In this document: positions 39,672 to 48,207 of the stretch, piece by piece
Layout: each line of letters opens with the position of its first letter
Position numbering within the stretch: the stretch's first letter is position 1
Assembly: GCA_963711095.1 (NCBI GenBank)
Contig: CAVQCX010000018.1
Span: 248,001 to 312,000 of the forward strand
Length of the DNA stretch: 64,000 bases
Direction: 5' to 3'
Source of the DNA: CAVQCX01 sp963711095
Lineage (GTDB): Bacteria; Pseudomonadota; Gammaproteobacteria; Chromatiales; Chromatiaceae
Translations under genes and position numbers: made by a program
The notes under the pieces: model-generated
Seen by the model: the letters and a program-made list of their open reading frames with translations, nothing else
The model's database searches: none
What the model was told of the DNA's origin: nothing

Positions 39672-41568
39672 ATCGGGATAGGGAGCCGCTCAAGCGGCCC
39701 CCTCCCACAGCACCGTACGTACGGGTCCGTATACGGCGCCTAGCCTGCTATTTGCAGCGACGCTTCATCGGGCAAATCGAATTCACGTCAAGTGTCTATC
39801 GGGCCGTAGCCGGATGGTGGATCTTGCACCATAGCGTGCGCACGGAAATGAGTCCGATCCGTTCGAAATGTGCGTTGCTCAATCCGCTGTTGGTAGCCAA
39901 TGTCTTGGAGAGCCGCCAGTAGCTTTTGCGAGAGAGGCCGAGACGAATGGCGTCCCGCTTATTCACTCCCAGCTTGATCAGCTCTCCGATTCTACGTCGC
40001 GGTCTGCGCCACTGCTTCCAGTAGCACATTCTTAAACGCCTTCTGATCCAACCGTCAAGTGCTATGGCATCATTATACTTCAGTCCGCATCCATAGTGCC
40101 CCATCCACCCTCGCACGTATTGCTTCAGGCGGAAGATTCTCGACTCTATGGAGATACCCGGACATCGGCGCGTGATCCGTTTTAGCTCGTGCTTGAACCG
40201 CCGGACCTTGCAGTCGAGCGCTCGAAGCTTCTTACGGTGGATCTCGAACCCGAGCACTGCAGCTCTCTTTGACATGACCGACTTTGCTTTTGGCTTGGTT
40301 CACCTTCACCTTGAGCGCTTGCTCCAGGTAGCGGCTCACACTCGCCATCACTCGCTCACCTGCGCGCTTGGACTTGACAAAGATCGCCAAATCGTCGGCG
40401 TAGCGGACGAACTTGTGCCCTCTCTTCTCCAGCTCCTTGTCGAGATCATCCAGCAGGATGTTACTCAATATCGGCGAGACCGGGCTGCCTTGCGGAACAC
40501 CCAGTCGGGTCGGCTGTAGGCGCCCGTCGACCATGACGCCGGCTCGCAAGAACCGACCCAGCAGCTTCAGCAGGCCTTTGTTCTTCACCTTCCTGGCCAC
40601 CCGTGCCATCAGAACATCATGGTCGACAGTGTCGAAGAATTTCTCCAAATCGATGTCGATCTGGAAGATGTAGCCTTGCTGATAGAACGACTGGGCCCGC
40701 CTCGCAGCCTGCTCCACGCACCGATTGGGGCGGTAGCCAAAGCTGTTGTCTGAGAAGGTAGGATTGAACAGGGTTCCGAGCACCGCTGCGATTGACTGCA
40801 TCAGCACCCGGTCCAGCACACGGGGAATGCCCAGCAGGCGCACCCCCCCGGACTCCTTGGGAATCTCGACCCGAAGCACCGGTTGGGGCACGTAGGTCCC
40901 CTCCAGCAGTTGCCTCTTGGTCTCCTTCCAGCGGGGTCGTCCCCACTTCGGGAACCTCTCGATGCTGATACCATCAACACCGGGCGCTCCCTTGTTGGCT
41001 CTGACCCGTTTCCACGCTTCGGCTATACTCGCAGACGATGCGATGTATTCCACCGATGCAAAACCGATAGGAGATGGCTCCGTGACGCGCCAAGCACCCA
41101 AGTCCCCGGTCGGGGTTAGCGAGTTACTTGAGCTCACGGGCATGCCCCATCACACTGCCTTCGGACCTTTCCCCGAAATCACCCTCGGGTTCTCGTCCTC
41201 GGCTGACTGCTGCCCTGTTAACGCGCACCCTCGCGGGCTCTGTTCCACCACGCCCATTACGGCGCTTAGGCAGGCAGCTCTCCCCGGGTAAGGACATGAT
41301 CTCTCCCTGCACAACTGCCGCATTTACCAGCCCCCATGTTCTCCGGACGGGCTTCGGAATGTTGTGCTCCCTCGCCCAGGGGTTCGGCCTTCTATGCGAT
41401 TTCTGTTCGTCAGCTCGCAGGTTTGCACTCGGGCTTCTTTCAGACATCGGGTCGCCCCTTTGCCCTTGCCGTCGGCTAGTACTTTTTGAAGTTGTCACTA
41501 TGACTTCTTCCCGGAATATGTACAGGGGACTCGCACCCCATAAGATCATGCCCATGCCGGGCACACAC
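39672..41568 (-). mobile_element. Group II intron with reverse transcriptase
   Basis: About 1.9 kb on the minus strand. The 5' end fits GTGTG at 41566-41568, followed by a GGGGTGCGAGTCCCC hairpin (41528-41542). Near the 3' end GGCGCCGTATACGG and CCGTACGTACGGTGCTG (about 39700-39750) form domain V, then a GGCCGCTTGAGCGGC domain VI hairpin and the end CCCGAT at 39672-39677. Boundaries are good to a few bases. The intron-encoded protein is frameshifted, so mobility is probably lost unless another copy supplies it. Confidence 0.85.
39796..41143 (-). pseudogene. ltrA: Group II intron reverse transcriptase/maturase, frameshifted
   Basis: Two overlapping frames together make one protein. 41143-40232 gives the RT palm and fingers (AWKRVRANKGAPGVDG, FGYRPNRCVEQAARRA, the catalytic FVRYADDLAIFV). 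The thumb and maturase X domain continue in another frame, about 40270-39796 (AAVLGFEIHRKKLR, LKQYVRGWMGHYG, RRRLRMCYWKQWRRP). One extra base in the CTCTCTT run near 40262-40268 explains the break. No zinc-finger endonuclease domain is evident. Confidence 0.9.
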
Positions 41569-41648
41569 AATAGCCGCCAGCGGACGCGCCAAAGGCGCGC
41601 GCCCCTGAGACTTGTCGTTGGGCATGAAGCAGTAAGGAGAACGGAAAT

Positions 41649-41852
41649 ATGCAATTCACAGTGGAAACAGAACAGGAGACCGATGGGCGATGGATCGCCG
41701 AGGTTATCGAGATTCCTGGAGCAATAAAATATGGCAAGACCAAGGAACAGGCCATCGCACACGCAGAAGCGCTTGCTCTTCGAGTGATCGCGGAGCGGAT
41801 CGAAGAGGGCGAACAACTTGTGGAGCCAATAAGCATTACGTTTGCCGCATGA
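41649..41852 (+). CDS. hicB: HicB-like antitoxin
   Basis: 67 aa. HicB antitoxins have a partly degraded RNase H fold that binds and blocks the HicA mRNA interferase. The sequence MQFTVETEQETDGRWIAEV, EIPGAIKYGKTKEQA and AIAHAEALALRVIAERIEEGE is typical of the short HicB/UPF0150 type that lacks its own DNA-binding domain. ATG 41649 has AAGGAG upstream (41634). Its stop overlaps the hicA start (ATGA at 41849-41852). The antitoxin appears intact while the toxin gene is truncated. Confidence 0.85.
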   Translation: MQFTVETEQETDGRWIAEVIEIPGAIKYGKTKEQAIAHAEALALRVIAERIEEGEQLVEPISITFAA

Positions 41853-41941
41853 CTCGGTGGCCTAGCACAAAGGCAAGGCGCGGCGAAGGGGTCAGTTCCC
41901 GCATCATAGCATGCTATAATATGAAAACTGAACCCCGCTGA
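41849..41941 (+). pseudogene. hicA: HicA toxin, truncated after about 11 codons
   Basis: Starts MTRWPSTKARR, the normal beginning of HicA, overlapping hicB by 4 bp. At codon 12 the sequence changes into a GGGGTCAG palindromic unit and runs to a chance stop at 41939-41941. The catalytic histidine (in GSH) and the rest of the double-stranded RNA-binding fold are missing, so no toxin can be made. Confidence 0.8.
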
Positions 41942-41945
41942 CCCC
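41888..41945. repeat. GGGGTCAG palindromic unit within hicA
   Basis: Inverted ends GGGGTCAG (41888-41895) and CTGACCCC (41938-41945) around a perfect 12-bp palindrome ATAGCATGCTAT (41906-41917). The same end motif marks the RAYT element at 3995 and several other units in the window. Confidence 0.75.
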
Positions 41946-41994
41946 GGGAGCAGGTAGATCCAGAGGCCTCGCGCGCCGCTCGGGCCGCCTAGGT

Positions 41995-42095
41995 CCGGCT
42001 GATTAAGAAAGTGTACGAGCCCGATCCCTTGCTCTGCCCCCGCTATGGCGGTGGGATGCGTTTCGTGTCCGTGATTGGGGTGCATTCCGCGTTTG
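41995..42095 (+). pseudogene. Transposase zinc-ribbon remnant (IS91-type)
   Basis: Encodes RLIKKVYEPDPLLCPRYGGGMRFVSVI in parts, which resembles the C-terminal zinc ribbon VYExDPLxCPxCGGxM of IS91-like transposases; the second cysteine has become tyrosine and the frame has no upstream coding part. A fossil only. Confidence 0.55.
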
Positions 42096-42185
42096 TCTCC
42101 AAATCCAGGGGAATTTTTGACCTGAACCGCTGGACATTTGCTCGAAACTCCGGTAAGGTACGGCTGGGAAATCGAGGAAAGCGAG

Positions 42186-43088
42186 ATGCACGAAATGGCC
42201 GAACAGGCGCTCAGTTTTTGCGGCAAACCTGTAGAGGAGGCTGGGATCGCGCTCATCCGGCAGGTGATCGGGCGTTATCCGGGTCTGAGCCGAACGGAGC
42301 TGGCTAACACGCTGTGCGAGCTGCTCGAGTGGCGCAGGCCTAATGGGGGTCTTAAGAGCGTCGAATGCCGGCAGTTTCTGGAGGTGCTCGAGGCCCGATC
42401 GCTCATTGAGCTACCCCAACGCCGAGCCGGACGACCGCGGGGATCGCAGACGCGCGTTGCCCGCACAGCCAGTGGGGTCCGTGGCGAGCCGCTGGAAGGG
42501 GTTTTGGGAGAGTATCCCGGCGTTTCGCTCACCTTGGTGAGCAGTGCCGAGGAACGGGCCCTGTGGCGGGAGTTGGTGGAGCGTTACCACTACCTCGGTC
42601 ACCGGGTTCCCTTCGGGGCGCACCTGCGCTACCTCATCCGTATCGAAGACCCCAGCCAGACCGTAGTGGGTTGCCTGCAATATTCCAGTGGGGCCTGGCG
42701 CATGGGGGCCCGCGATCGATGGATCGGTTGGAGCGACGCCGAGCGCAAGACGCACCTGCAACGGATCGTCAACAACAGCCGGTTTCTGATCCTGCCCTGG
42801 GTGCGCATCCGCCATCTGGCCAGTCACGTGCTGTCCCAGGGCGCCCGGGGCCTGCCGCGGGATTGGCAGGCGGGTTTCGGGCTCACCCCCTGGTTGTTGG
42901 AGACCCTGGTGGACCCGGCGCGTTTCTCCGGCACCTGCTACCGGGCAGCCAACTGGGTCGAGGTGGGCACGACGACCGGGCGTGGCCGGCAGGATACGGG
43001 TCATCGACGCCACGGGGCGCAGCCCAAAACGGTGTGGCTCTACCCCCTGCGGCGCGATGCGCGGCAGCGGCTTTGCCGGGGCGATTAA
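42186..43088 (+). CDS. DUF4338 (DruA-like) protein
   Basis: 300 aa. ATG 42186 with GAGGAAAG upstream; a TTG at 42138 is less likely. DUF4338 includes DruA, the small hallmark protein of the Druantia anti-phage system, but many members are carried by transposable elements. Visible: an N-terminal helical region (RQVIGRYPGLSRTELANTLCE, a possible winged helix), then LWRELVERYHYLGHRVPFGAHLRYLI, WIGWSDAERKTHLQRIVNNSRFLI and ANWVEVGTTTGRGRQD. No druBCDE genes are present. It is followed 66 bp later by a truncated ISKra4-type ORF, so transposon cargo is the better explanation. Confidence 0.82.
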   Translation: MHEMAEQALSFCGKPVEEAGIALIRQVIGRYPGLSRTELANTLCELLEWRRPNGGLKSVECRQFLEVLEARSLIELPQRRAGRPRGSQTRVARTASGVRGEPLEGVLGEYPGVSLTLVSSAEERALWRELVERYHYLGHRVPFGAHLRYLIRIEDPSQTVVGCLQYSSGAWRMGARDRWIGWSDAERKTHLQRIVNNSRFLILPWVRIRHLASHVLSQGARGLPRDWQAGFGLTPWLLETLVDPARFSGTCYRAANWVEVGTTTGRGRQDTGHRRHGAQPKTVWLYPLRRDARQRLCRGD

Positions 43089-43154
43089 CCGATGGGATTG
43101 GCATGCGCCTGTCTTACACTGGCGCAGCCAGCCCCCTTGGAGGAGGTACGGCGC

Positions 43155-43385
43155 ATGGCCCATGATGCCCTGGACCAATGGATCTACACCCTGGCGCCGT
43201 TGTTTGAGCAGGACCGGGCGCCCACCCTGATGGAGCTTAGCGCCCGGATGAGCGCAACCCGCGGTGCCTTTCTCGGTGGTTGCCTGCAGGCGCTGACCCA
43301 GGAGCTCTATCGCCATCACCGCCACCAGCGGCATACCGATTGTCCGGGGTGCGGCAAACGGCTCAAAGCCAAGCGCAGGACCTAA
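43155..43385 (+). pseudogene. ISKra4-like transposase, N-terminal fragment
   Basis: 76 codons from ATG 43155, with AGGAGG 8 nt upstream. Product AHDALDQWIYTLAPLFEQD, MSATRGAFLGGCLQAL and a zinc knuckle DCPGCGKRLKAKRRT, as at the N-terminus of ISKra4-family transposases, which are about 450 aa long. The rest is missing: GGTCAGGTCTTGCG of a RAYT remnant follows at once. It may have been co-mobilised with the DUF4338 gene. Confidence 0.65.
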
Positions 43386-43490
43386 CGGGTCAGGTCTTGC
43401 GTTTTGCGCATTCCTCACCAAGCACCGCGAGCCATTGGTCCCGATGGGCGTCGTCCACATAGATATCCTCGCGCCCATCCCCAAGGGACA
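43386..43490 (-). pseudogene. RAYT transposase remnant
   Basis: On the minus strand it encodes GDGREDIYVDDAHRDQWLAVL followed by EECAKRKT and a stop; this is part of the N-terminal region of a RAYT protein (compare GDRREDIFVDDEDRQ at 45373). GGTCAGGTCTTGC marks its end. Confidence 0.75.
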
Positions 43491-43915
43491 TTCGGGGAAA
43501 AAAGGCCAGGATCGATTAATTTCGCTTTTCGACGACTTTCCTTAGCCGCCCGCGAGGGACCGGGACTGTCCGCGTTGAGCGGGCGTTTTTCAGCGTTCCC
43601 TCAGGCCTTACAGGACATTGCGGGGAGTGGATCCGCTCGTTACCGGGAGCTTTTTGGTACTATTGAACGCCGGCGGGGTCGCCGTAACGGCGATCCCATC
43701 AAGGGTCGCGGGGAAGGTTGTGTACAGTAAACGTCATGGCGGAAGGGCGCGTGGCATCGCCGCGCTGGAAACAGCCTCGGCTCGGGCCGCAGCATCCGAG
43801 AGCGAGTGCCCGTGGCCGTCTTGCGGTACGGATCGCCCGTGGAAGCGAGCAAGAGGGATCCCCGTCCCGACCTTTAGACGGGGGGCTGTCGGCGTCTTCG
43901 GCTGCCGGGAGGCGT
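43491..43915. other. Intergenic upstream of the radical SAM gene
   Basis: The stretch GCGTTTTTCAGCG near 43588 recurs in similar form near 3512 (GCATTTTTCAGCG). The frame of the radical SAM gene is open from 43718 but the added 66 residues are Arg/Pro/Ser-rich and unlike protein, so I treat it as leader. No precursor peptide gene was found. Confidence 0.4.
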
Positions 43916-45193
43916 GTGCTCTTGACCGCGTCGAAGACCTTTTGCGTGATTTTCTGGATGCATCGCTTCACCAACGAGCAGGGCTACCAAGCGGTGTGTT
44001 GCTCGGCTACAGGCCCGGACAATCTTCTGCGCGACGCCGAGGGCGCGCTTCTGCATGTGAGTCGCAGACTGACTGACGAAGCGGTGCTGAATGCCCCCGC
44101 GCTGCGAGCGGTACGTGCGGAGATGTTGCAGGGCAAATGGCCGGCGATGTGCGAAAGATGCCGCCGCTCCGAGGAGGCGGGGGCTGTCAGTACCCGGACA
44201 CACCTGAACCAGCGTTTCGGCCGCTGGGAGTCCGAGGTGCTGGCACAGACCACCCCGGACGGATCGCTATCGGAAGCGCGGGTTCGATATGCCGACATAC
44301 GCCTGGGCAACACGTGCAACCTTACATGCCGCATGTGTAACCCCAGTGCATCGGCCCGCTGGGTCAAGCATTACAATCAGGTTCAGGCTATCGGGAAACG
44401 GCTGCCCGTGGCCGACCTGGCCGCTCTAGAAGAGAGCAATTGGGTCAAAAGGCAACCGGTCGAGTCGCTCATCGAGCAGTCTCTGCCGTCTGTCGAAGGC
44501 CTGCATTTCGCGGGCGGAGAGCCGCTGATCATTCCGGAAATGCTTGACGCGTTGGAGCTTTGCATCCGCGCCGGTCGGTCGGCCGAGATCGACCTCTCCT
44601 ACAATACGAACATTACGGTTCTGCCGAACCGCGTGAAGCGTTTGTGGCCCCACTTTCGCAGTATTTCGCTGATTTGCAGCGTCGACGGCTTTGGAAAGTT
44701 GAACGAGTATATACGCCGGCCTTCCAAGTGGGACGACATAGATAAGAACCTCCGGCTGCTGGAGCAGAATTTCGACGAGTGGAAGCTGCGGTATGTCTTC
44801 TGCAATACGACGGTCCAGGTTTACAATGTGTTGCAGCTGGGCGACCTATTCGATTATCTGGCGGAAAATTTTCGCAGAGTGGCTCCTGCGCCTCTGCTGA
44901 CCCCCTTGTATGAGCCGCCCTATCTGTCGATTGCGATTCTGCCGCCACGGCTGAAGGACATCGCGCGCGAGCGGTTGTCCAATGAACGCGCCAAGCTCGC
45001 GGCGCTTGGGCGGCAGGATCTCGATGCCATTTGCAGTTCCATCGATACCACAATGGAGTACTTGAGCGACGATTCTTCTGGCAAGCATTTGATGGATTTT
45101 CTTTATTTTAGCGAGAAGTCTGATCGGGTTTTCGGCGACTCCTGGAAACAGGCCTGCCAGGAGTTGGCGCGGCTGCTGCCGGCAACTGAGTAA
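43916..45193 (+). CDS. Twitch-domain radical SAM protein
   Basis: 425 aa from GTG 43916 (GGGAGG just upstream; spacing is short and the start is uncertain). The family begins near TFCVIFWMHRFTNEQGYQAVCC, an altered form of the usual C-x-PW-xH-x8-CC opening. Radical SAM motif CNLTCRMC (CxxxCxxC, about residue 135), the GGEPLI motif near 205, and a C-terminal extension without extra Fe-S cysteines. Twitch radical SAM enzymes modify peptides or small molecules; substrate unknown here. It stands alone between RAYT remnants, with average GC. Confidence 0.8.
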   Translation: MLLTASKTFCVIFWMHRFTNEQGYQAVCCSATGPDNLLRDAEGALLHVSRRLTDEAVLNAPALRAVRAEMLQGKWPAMCERCRRSEEAGAVSTRTHLNQRFGRWESEVLAQTTPDGSLSEARVRYADIRLGNTCNLTCRMCNPSASARWVKHYNQVQAIGKRLPVADLAALEESNWVKRQPVESLIEQSLPSVEGLHFAGGEPLIIPEMLDALELCIRAGRSAEIDLSYNTNITVLPNRVKRLWPHFRSISLICSVDGFGKLNEYIRRPSKWDDIDKNLRLLEQNFDEWKLRYVFCNTTVQVYNVLQLGDLFDYLAENFRRVAPAPLLTPLYEPPYLSIAILPPRLKDIARERLSNERAKLAALGRQDLDAICSSIDTTMEYLSDDSSGKHLMDFLYFSEKSDRVFGDSWKQACQELARLLPATE

Positions 45194-45372
45194 AGTGGAC
45201 CCCATGTCCAGGACAGTTTTCCTCTGAGTTTAAGCTGCACTGGTTGCTTCAATTGCAGCGGTTTGGCGCTGCCCCAGGTCTTCGCCGGGCTCCTCCCCGG
45301 CGCAGCGCAGCGGAGCCCGGAGGCAAGGGGTCAGGCCTTGTCGTTTGCCGCCTACGGGCGTAGCCTTTTGCC
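45194..45372. other. Insertion-sequence end and RAYT leader
   Basis: TGGACCCCATGTCCAGGACA (45197-45216) resembles an IS3-family terminal repeat, without any transposase. GGGGTCAGGCCTTG (45328-45341) precedes the RAYT remnant, as it does at 35448. Confidence 0.45.
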
Positions 45373-45570
45373 ATGGCTCGGCCACTGCGTATCGAATTCC
45401 CCGGCGCCGTCTATCACGTCACCTCCCGTGGTGACCGGCGCGAAGACATCTTTGTCGATGACGAGGACAGGCAGGGTTTGATGCCGGTCGTCGCGCAGGC
45501 ACTCTCGCGCTTCAATGCCGAGGCCCTGGCCTACTGCCTGATGGGCAACGATTACCACCTCAATGTGTGA
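45373..45570 (+). pseudogene. RAYT transposase truncated at its HUH motif
   Basis: 65 codons starting MARPLRIEFPGAVYHVTSRG and continuing GDRREDIFVDDEDRQ to MGNDYHLNV. A RAYT would read NHYHLLL there and run a further 150-200 residues with the catalytic tyrosine. The break is at a GGGGTCAGACTCGAT element, so it was cut by another insertion. Confidence 0.85.
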
Positions 45571-45575
45571 TCAAT

Positions 45576-45720
45576 GGGGTCAGACTCGATGGAAAACCTT
45601 GTGCTAAGCTGAGGGAGTCGGGAGTATTGGGCGATATGAGGCCAAATAGTACGCCAACCGCGATTCGTCCTTCCGGCGAATCCACAGCATGTTATCCGGA
45701 GACCAATCGAGTCTGACCCC
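45576..45720. repeat. 145-bp MITE-like element
   Basis: Perfect 15-bp terminal inverted repeats GGGGTCAGACTCGAT (45576-45590) and complement (45706-45720). No coding capacity. It truncates the RAYT remnant to its left and lies 130 bp upstream of the substrate-binding protein gene. Confidence 0.85.
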
Positions 45721-45851
45721 AGTCGTTCTACGAGAACACGACGCGCAAAAACAGTCATTCCTCTGAGCGTTCGCTGCCAGCCAGAGGCGGACCGTTTTTG
45801 GAAAGCTGTTAGCTAGGTCGTTACAAACCGACGAAGCACGAGGTGGCAACC

Positions 45852-46886
45852 ATGAGAAACATATTGAAAGCGACCACGATTCTACTGGCCTAGGTGGGCA
45901 TACTCGGCGCGTCGCCGGTGGCAGCCAACACCACGTTGCATATCGGCTATCTGCCAATTCTCGATCATCTCGCCCTGCTGGTGTCCCACGCCCATGACAA
46001 TGCCCACTACAAGGAAGTGAATATCGAGCCTAAGCTATACAAATCCTGGGATGAATTGAGCGGGGCGTTACAATCTGGGGTGATCCAGGGAGCCTTCATT
46101 CTCGCACCGCTGGCGATGGATTTATACAGCCAGGGCGTGGGCATCCGCAGCGTGCTGCTGGCCCACCGCGACGGCTCGGCGATCACGGTCAAAAAAGGCG
46201 CTGGCATACACAGCGCAGCTGATCTGCGCGGCAAATCCGTCGCGATCCCCGCCTGGAAATCCACGCATACCGCGCTGCTTGACACCTATTTGCGGAGCAA
46301 CGGCATGTCGCTCAAGGACATCCAGCCCAAGGTCATTACACCGCCGAATATGCTCCAGGCCATGCAAAAGGGGCAGATCGAGGCGTTCATCGTGGCCGAA
46401 CCGTTCGGCACCATGGCTCAGGATGAGGGCATTGGCAACCTGCTGGTGTTGACCAGGGAAATCCTGCCGCACCATGTGGACTGCATTGTGGTGTTGAAAC
46501 AGGAGGTGTTGCAACAACATCCCCAGGCTGTGCAAGAATGGGTGGAGAGCTTGATCAAGGCCGGTGCCTGGATCGAACAGGATAAAAATCTAAACCAGGC
46601 GCGGGACGTGGCCCGCCTGACTTCCAAAAGGTATTTGCCTTATTCCGAGGCAGTGATCGCCAGTGGTCTGCAAAACCCCGTGGAGCGTATTTCGTTTGAC
46701 GATCTCGAACCGAATCCACTGGATTTCCAGAAAATCCTCGAAATTTCGGTGCGGGCCGGGATCCTCATGTCGATGAGCCTGGACGGGTTCATCGACGCCA
46801 CGCCGTATCAACAAGCAATTGGAGCCGAACGTGCGCATCCAAACCAAGCTGATTATCGAGGGAAGGAAGAAGTGGGGTCAGGGTAG
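45852..46886 (+). pseudogene. NMT1/SsuA-like substrate-binding protein with an amber codon in its signal peptide
   Basis: ATG 45852 (GGTGGCAACC upstream) gives MRNILKATTILLA, then TAG at 45891-45893, then VGILGASPVAA-NTT, so the stop sits inside the hydrophobic core of an otherwise normal signal peptide. The mature part is intact: LHIGYLPILDHLALLVSHA, QSGVIQGAFILAPLAMDLY, IPAWKSTHTALLDTYLRSNG, FIVAEPFGTMAQD. This is the fold of nitrate/sulfonate/taurine-type binding proteins. A restart at GTG 45894 would lose most of the export signal. No permease or ATPase genes are nearby; the next gene was a sensor kinase, so it probably fed a sensor rather than a transporter. Confidence 0.82.
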
Positions 46887-47590
46887 GCTTTTTATGCTGG
46901 TTTGACATCACCGCAAGAATAAGGACAGTTGCTTCACGGCAAGATTGCCGCGCATAAGCCCGCCAGGGATGGCTCAGGACGCGATCCAGCGGGGCAATCA
47001 CCGCCAGATGTGCTTGGCCGAAGAGCAGCATTTCTGCAGCAACTGGGGATGGCGAGGGACCCCTAAGATTACCGGTGGTCGAGCTACCGAAGCAACGGAC
47101 TCGGTGAAAGGGGTTTCAAACCAAAGCTTCGTGGTCAATACGAGCGCCTGGGACGGTCGCTAGCGGCGGGCCAGCTGGCGTATCGGGCGCTGATTGCTGT
47201 GCATGTCGACGGAAGCATGAGCAAAGAAATTCGGTAGTCGGTCAGCAAGGGTTTGGCGCTGGAATCGGAGCGGTTTAAGGACGTCATTGAGGCGAGCCTG
47301 AAGCGGCGAGTGCGTCCTGCGAAGATGGGCAGACCCAGAAAGCGGCTGGGGCTGGCACCGGAGCCGAACGAGAAAGTTTCCTCTGCCCCCAGATTCGCCA
47401 GATCCGAAGCAGTTCTTCCGCCTCCCGCCCCCGGGCCGAGCTGACGCGCGAGACCGTCGGCGCCGGTATCGCGCTCGCCCGGGTGCAGCAACTCGCGCTC
47501 GGCATGGGCGCACGACTGGAGGTGGCCAACCGGGACCCGGGCTCCGAGCTGAGCGTGCTCTTCACCAGCGATCCGACCGCACAGGCCTGA
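46831..47590 (+). pseudogene. Sensor histidine kinase split by a RAYT remnant
   Basis: Two ends of one gene remain. GTG 46831 with GGAG upstream begins VRIQTKLIIEG, a typical sensor-kinase start, overlapping the end of the binding-protein gene; homology ends near 46863 at a GGGGTCAGGGTAG motif. From about 47400 to 47590 a frame encodes ELTRETVGAGIALARVQQL and LEVANRDPGSELSVLFTSD, the end of a histidine-kinase ATPase domain. The middle (sensor, dimerisation and most of the ATPase domain) is lost. Confidence 0.65.
46870..47400 (+). mobile_element. Decayed RAYT element inside the sensor kinase gene
   Basis: Left part encodes PPGMAQDAIQRGNHRQM, a RAYT N-terminus (near 46963-47015); right part encodes ERFKDVIEASLKRRVRPAKM and GRPRKRLG (47270-47345), close to the C-terminus of the intact transposase at 4010 (DRFRGDIERALKVKVG). 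The ends GGGGTCAGGGTAGGC and CTCTGCCCCC are roughly complementary. All frames are broken between. Confidence 0.7.
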
Positions 47591-47727
47591 ATGACTTCGT
47601 GGCTGCTCGGCTCGGTGACGGAGTGATCGCCCGCTGCAGCGGGTCACGGAACAAGTTACACTCGCAGCCTTATCGGTGGCGAACCATGCCCGCCGCCGGC
47701 ACCGGCAAAGAATCAGGAGAGCAAATC

Positions 47728-47976
47728 GTGGGTATCCTATCTTGGATCGTTCTGGGGCTCATCGTGGGTGTGCTGGCAAAACTTCTCATGCCGGGCAAGG
47801 ACCCCGGGGGAATCTTCATCACTATCCTGATCGGAATTGCTGGCGCATTTGTAGGCGGATTCGTCGGCTCGGCCGTCGGCCTGGGCACTGTCACCGGTTT
47901 CAACCTGTTGAGTCTCGCCGTCGCCACCGCGGGGGCTGTGGTGCTGCTGGCGCTGTACCGTCTTGTCAAACGCTAG
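47728..47976 (+). CDS. GlsB/YeaQ/YmgE family small membrane protein
   Basis: 82 aa starting at GTG 47728, with AGGAG 8 nt before it. Three hydrophobic helices: ILSWIVLGLIVGVLAKLLM, GGIFITILIGIAGAFVGGFVG, and LLSLAVATAGAVVLLALYRL, with the family motif KLLMPGKDPGG. These transglycosylase-associated proteins are stress-linked inner-membrane proteins of unclear function. Apparently intact, with no operon partner. Confidence 0.9.
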   Translation: MGILSWIVLGLIVGVLAKLLMPGKDPGGIFITILIGIAGAFVGGFVGSAVGLGTVTGFNLLSLAVATAGAVVLLALYRLVKR

Positions 47977-48007
47977 CCCGCGTGTCTCATCCGATTGCTT
48001 CTGGAAT

Positions 48008-48110
48008 AAAAGCTGCCAGGGTCAGATTAATGTGAATAATGCTACCGAGAGCGATATGGTGCATCGTGAAAATCGAAATTAAAGCGACCCTGGCCCCGTT
48101 AACTTGCGGG
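48008..48110 (+). repeat. Direct repeat, left copy, flanking the DUF1801 gene
   Basis: About 100 bp, beginning AAAAGCTGCCAGGGTCAGAT and ending with GACCCTGGCC...TAACTTGCG. The ends CCAGGGTC / GACCCTGG are inverted. Same orientation as the right copy at 48609. Confidence 0.85.
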
Positions 48111-48207
48111 ATGCCAAAACCGTATCGCGCCCATGGGCGAGAGGGTACATCGTTTGATGTCCGGCTATCGCACGGCTTTCATGTGCTTACGCGAGGGTAC
48201 TTAGACG

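Noticed and set aside
42186..43088. Functional Druantia defence system
   Set aside because: Only a DUF4338 protein is present; the large helicase and other Druantia genes are missing and a transposase fragment follows.
43718..43915. Start of the radical SAM protein at 43718
   Set aside because: The extra 66 residues are Arg/Pro/Ser-rich without similarity to the family, whose conserved opening begins after 43916.
45891..45893. Programmed recoding of TAG (pyrrolysine or suppression)
   Set aside because: The position is in a signal peptide core where any hydrophobic residue would do, no recoding machinery is seen, and nearby genes are decaying; mutation is simpler.
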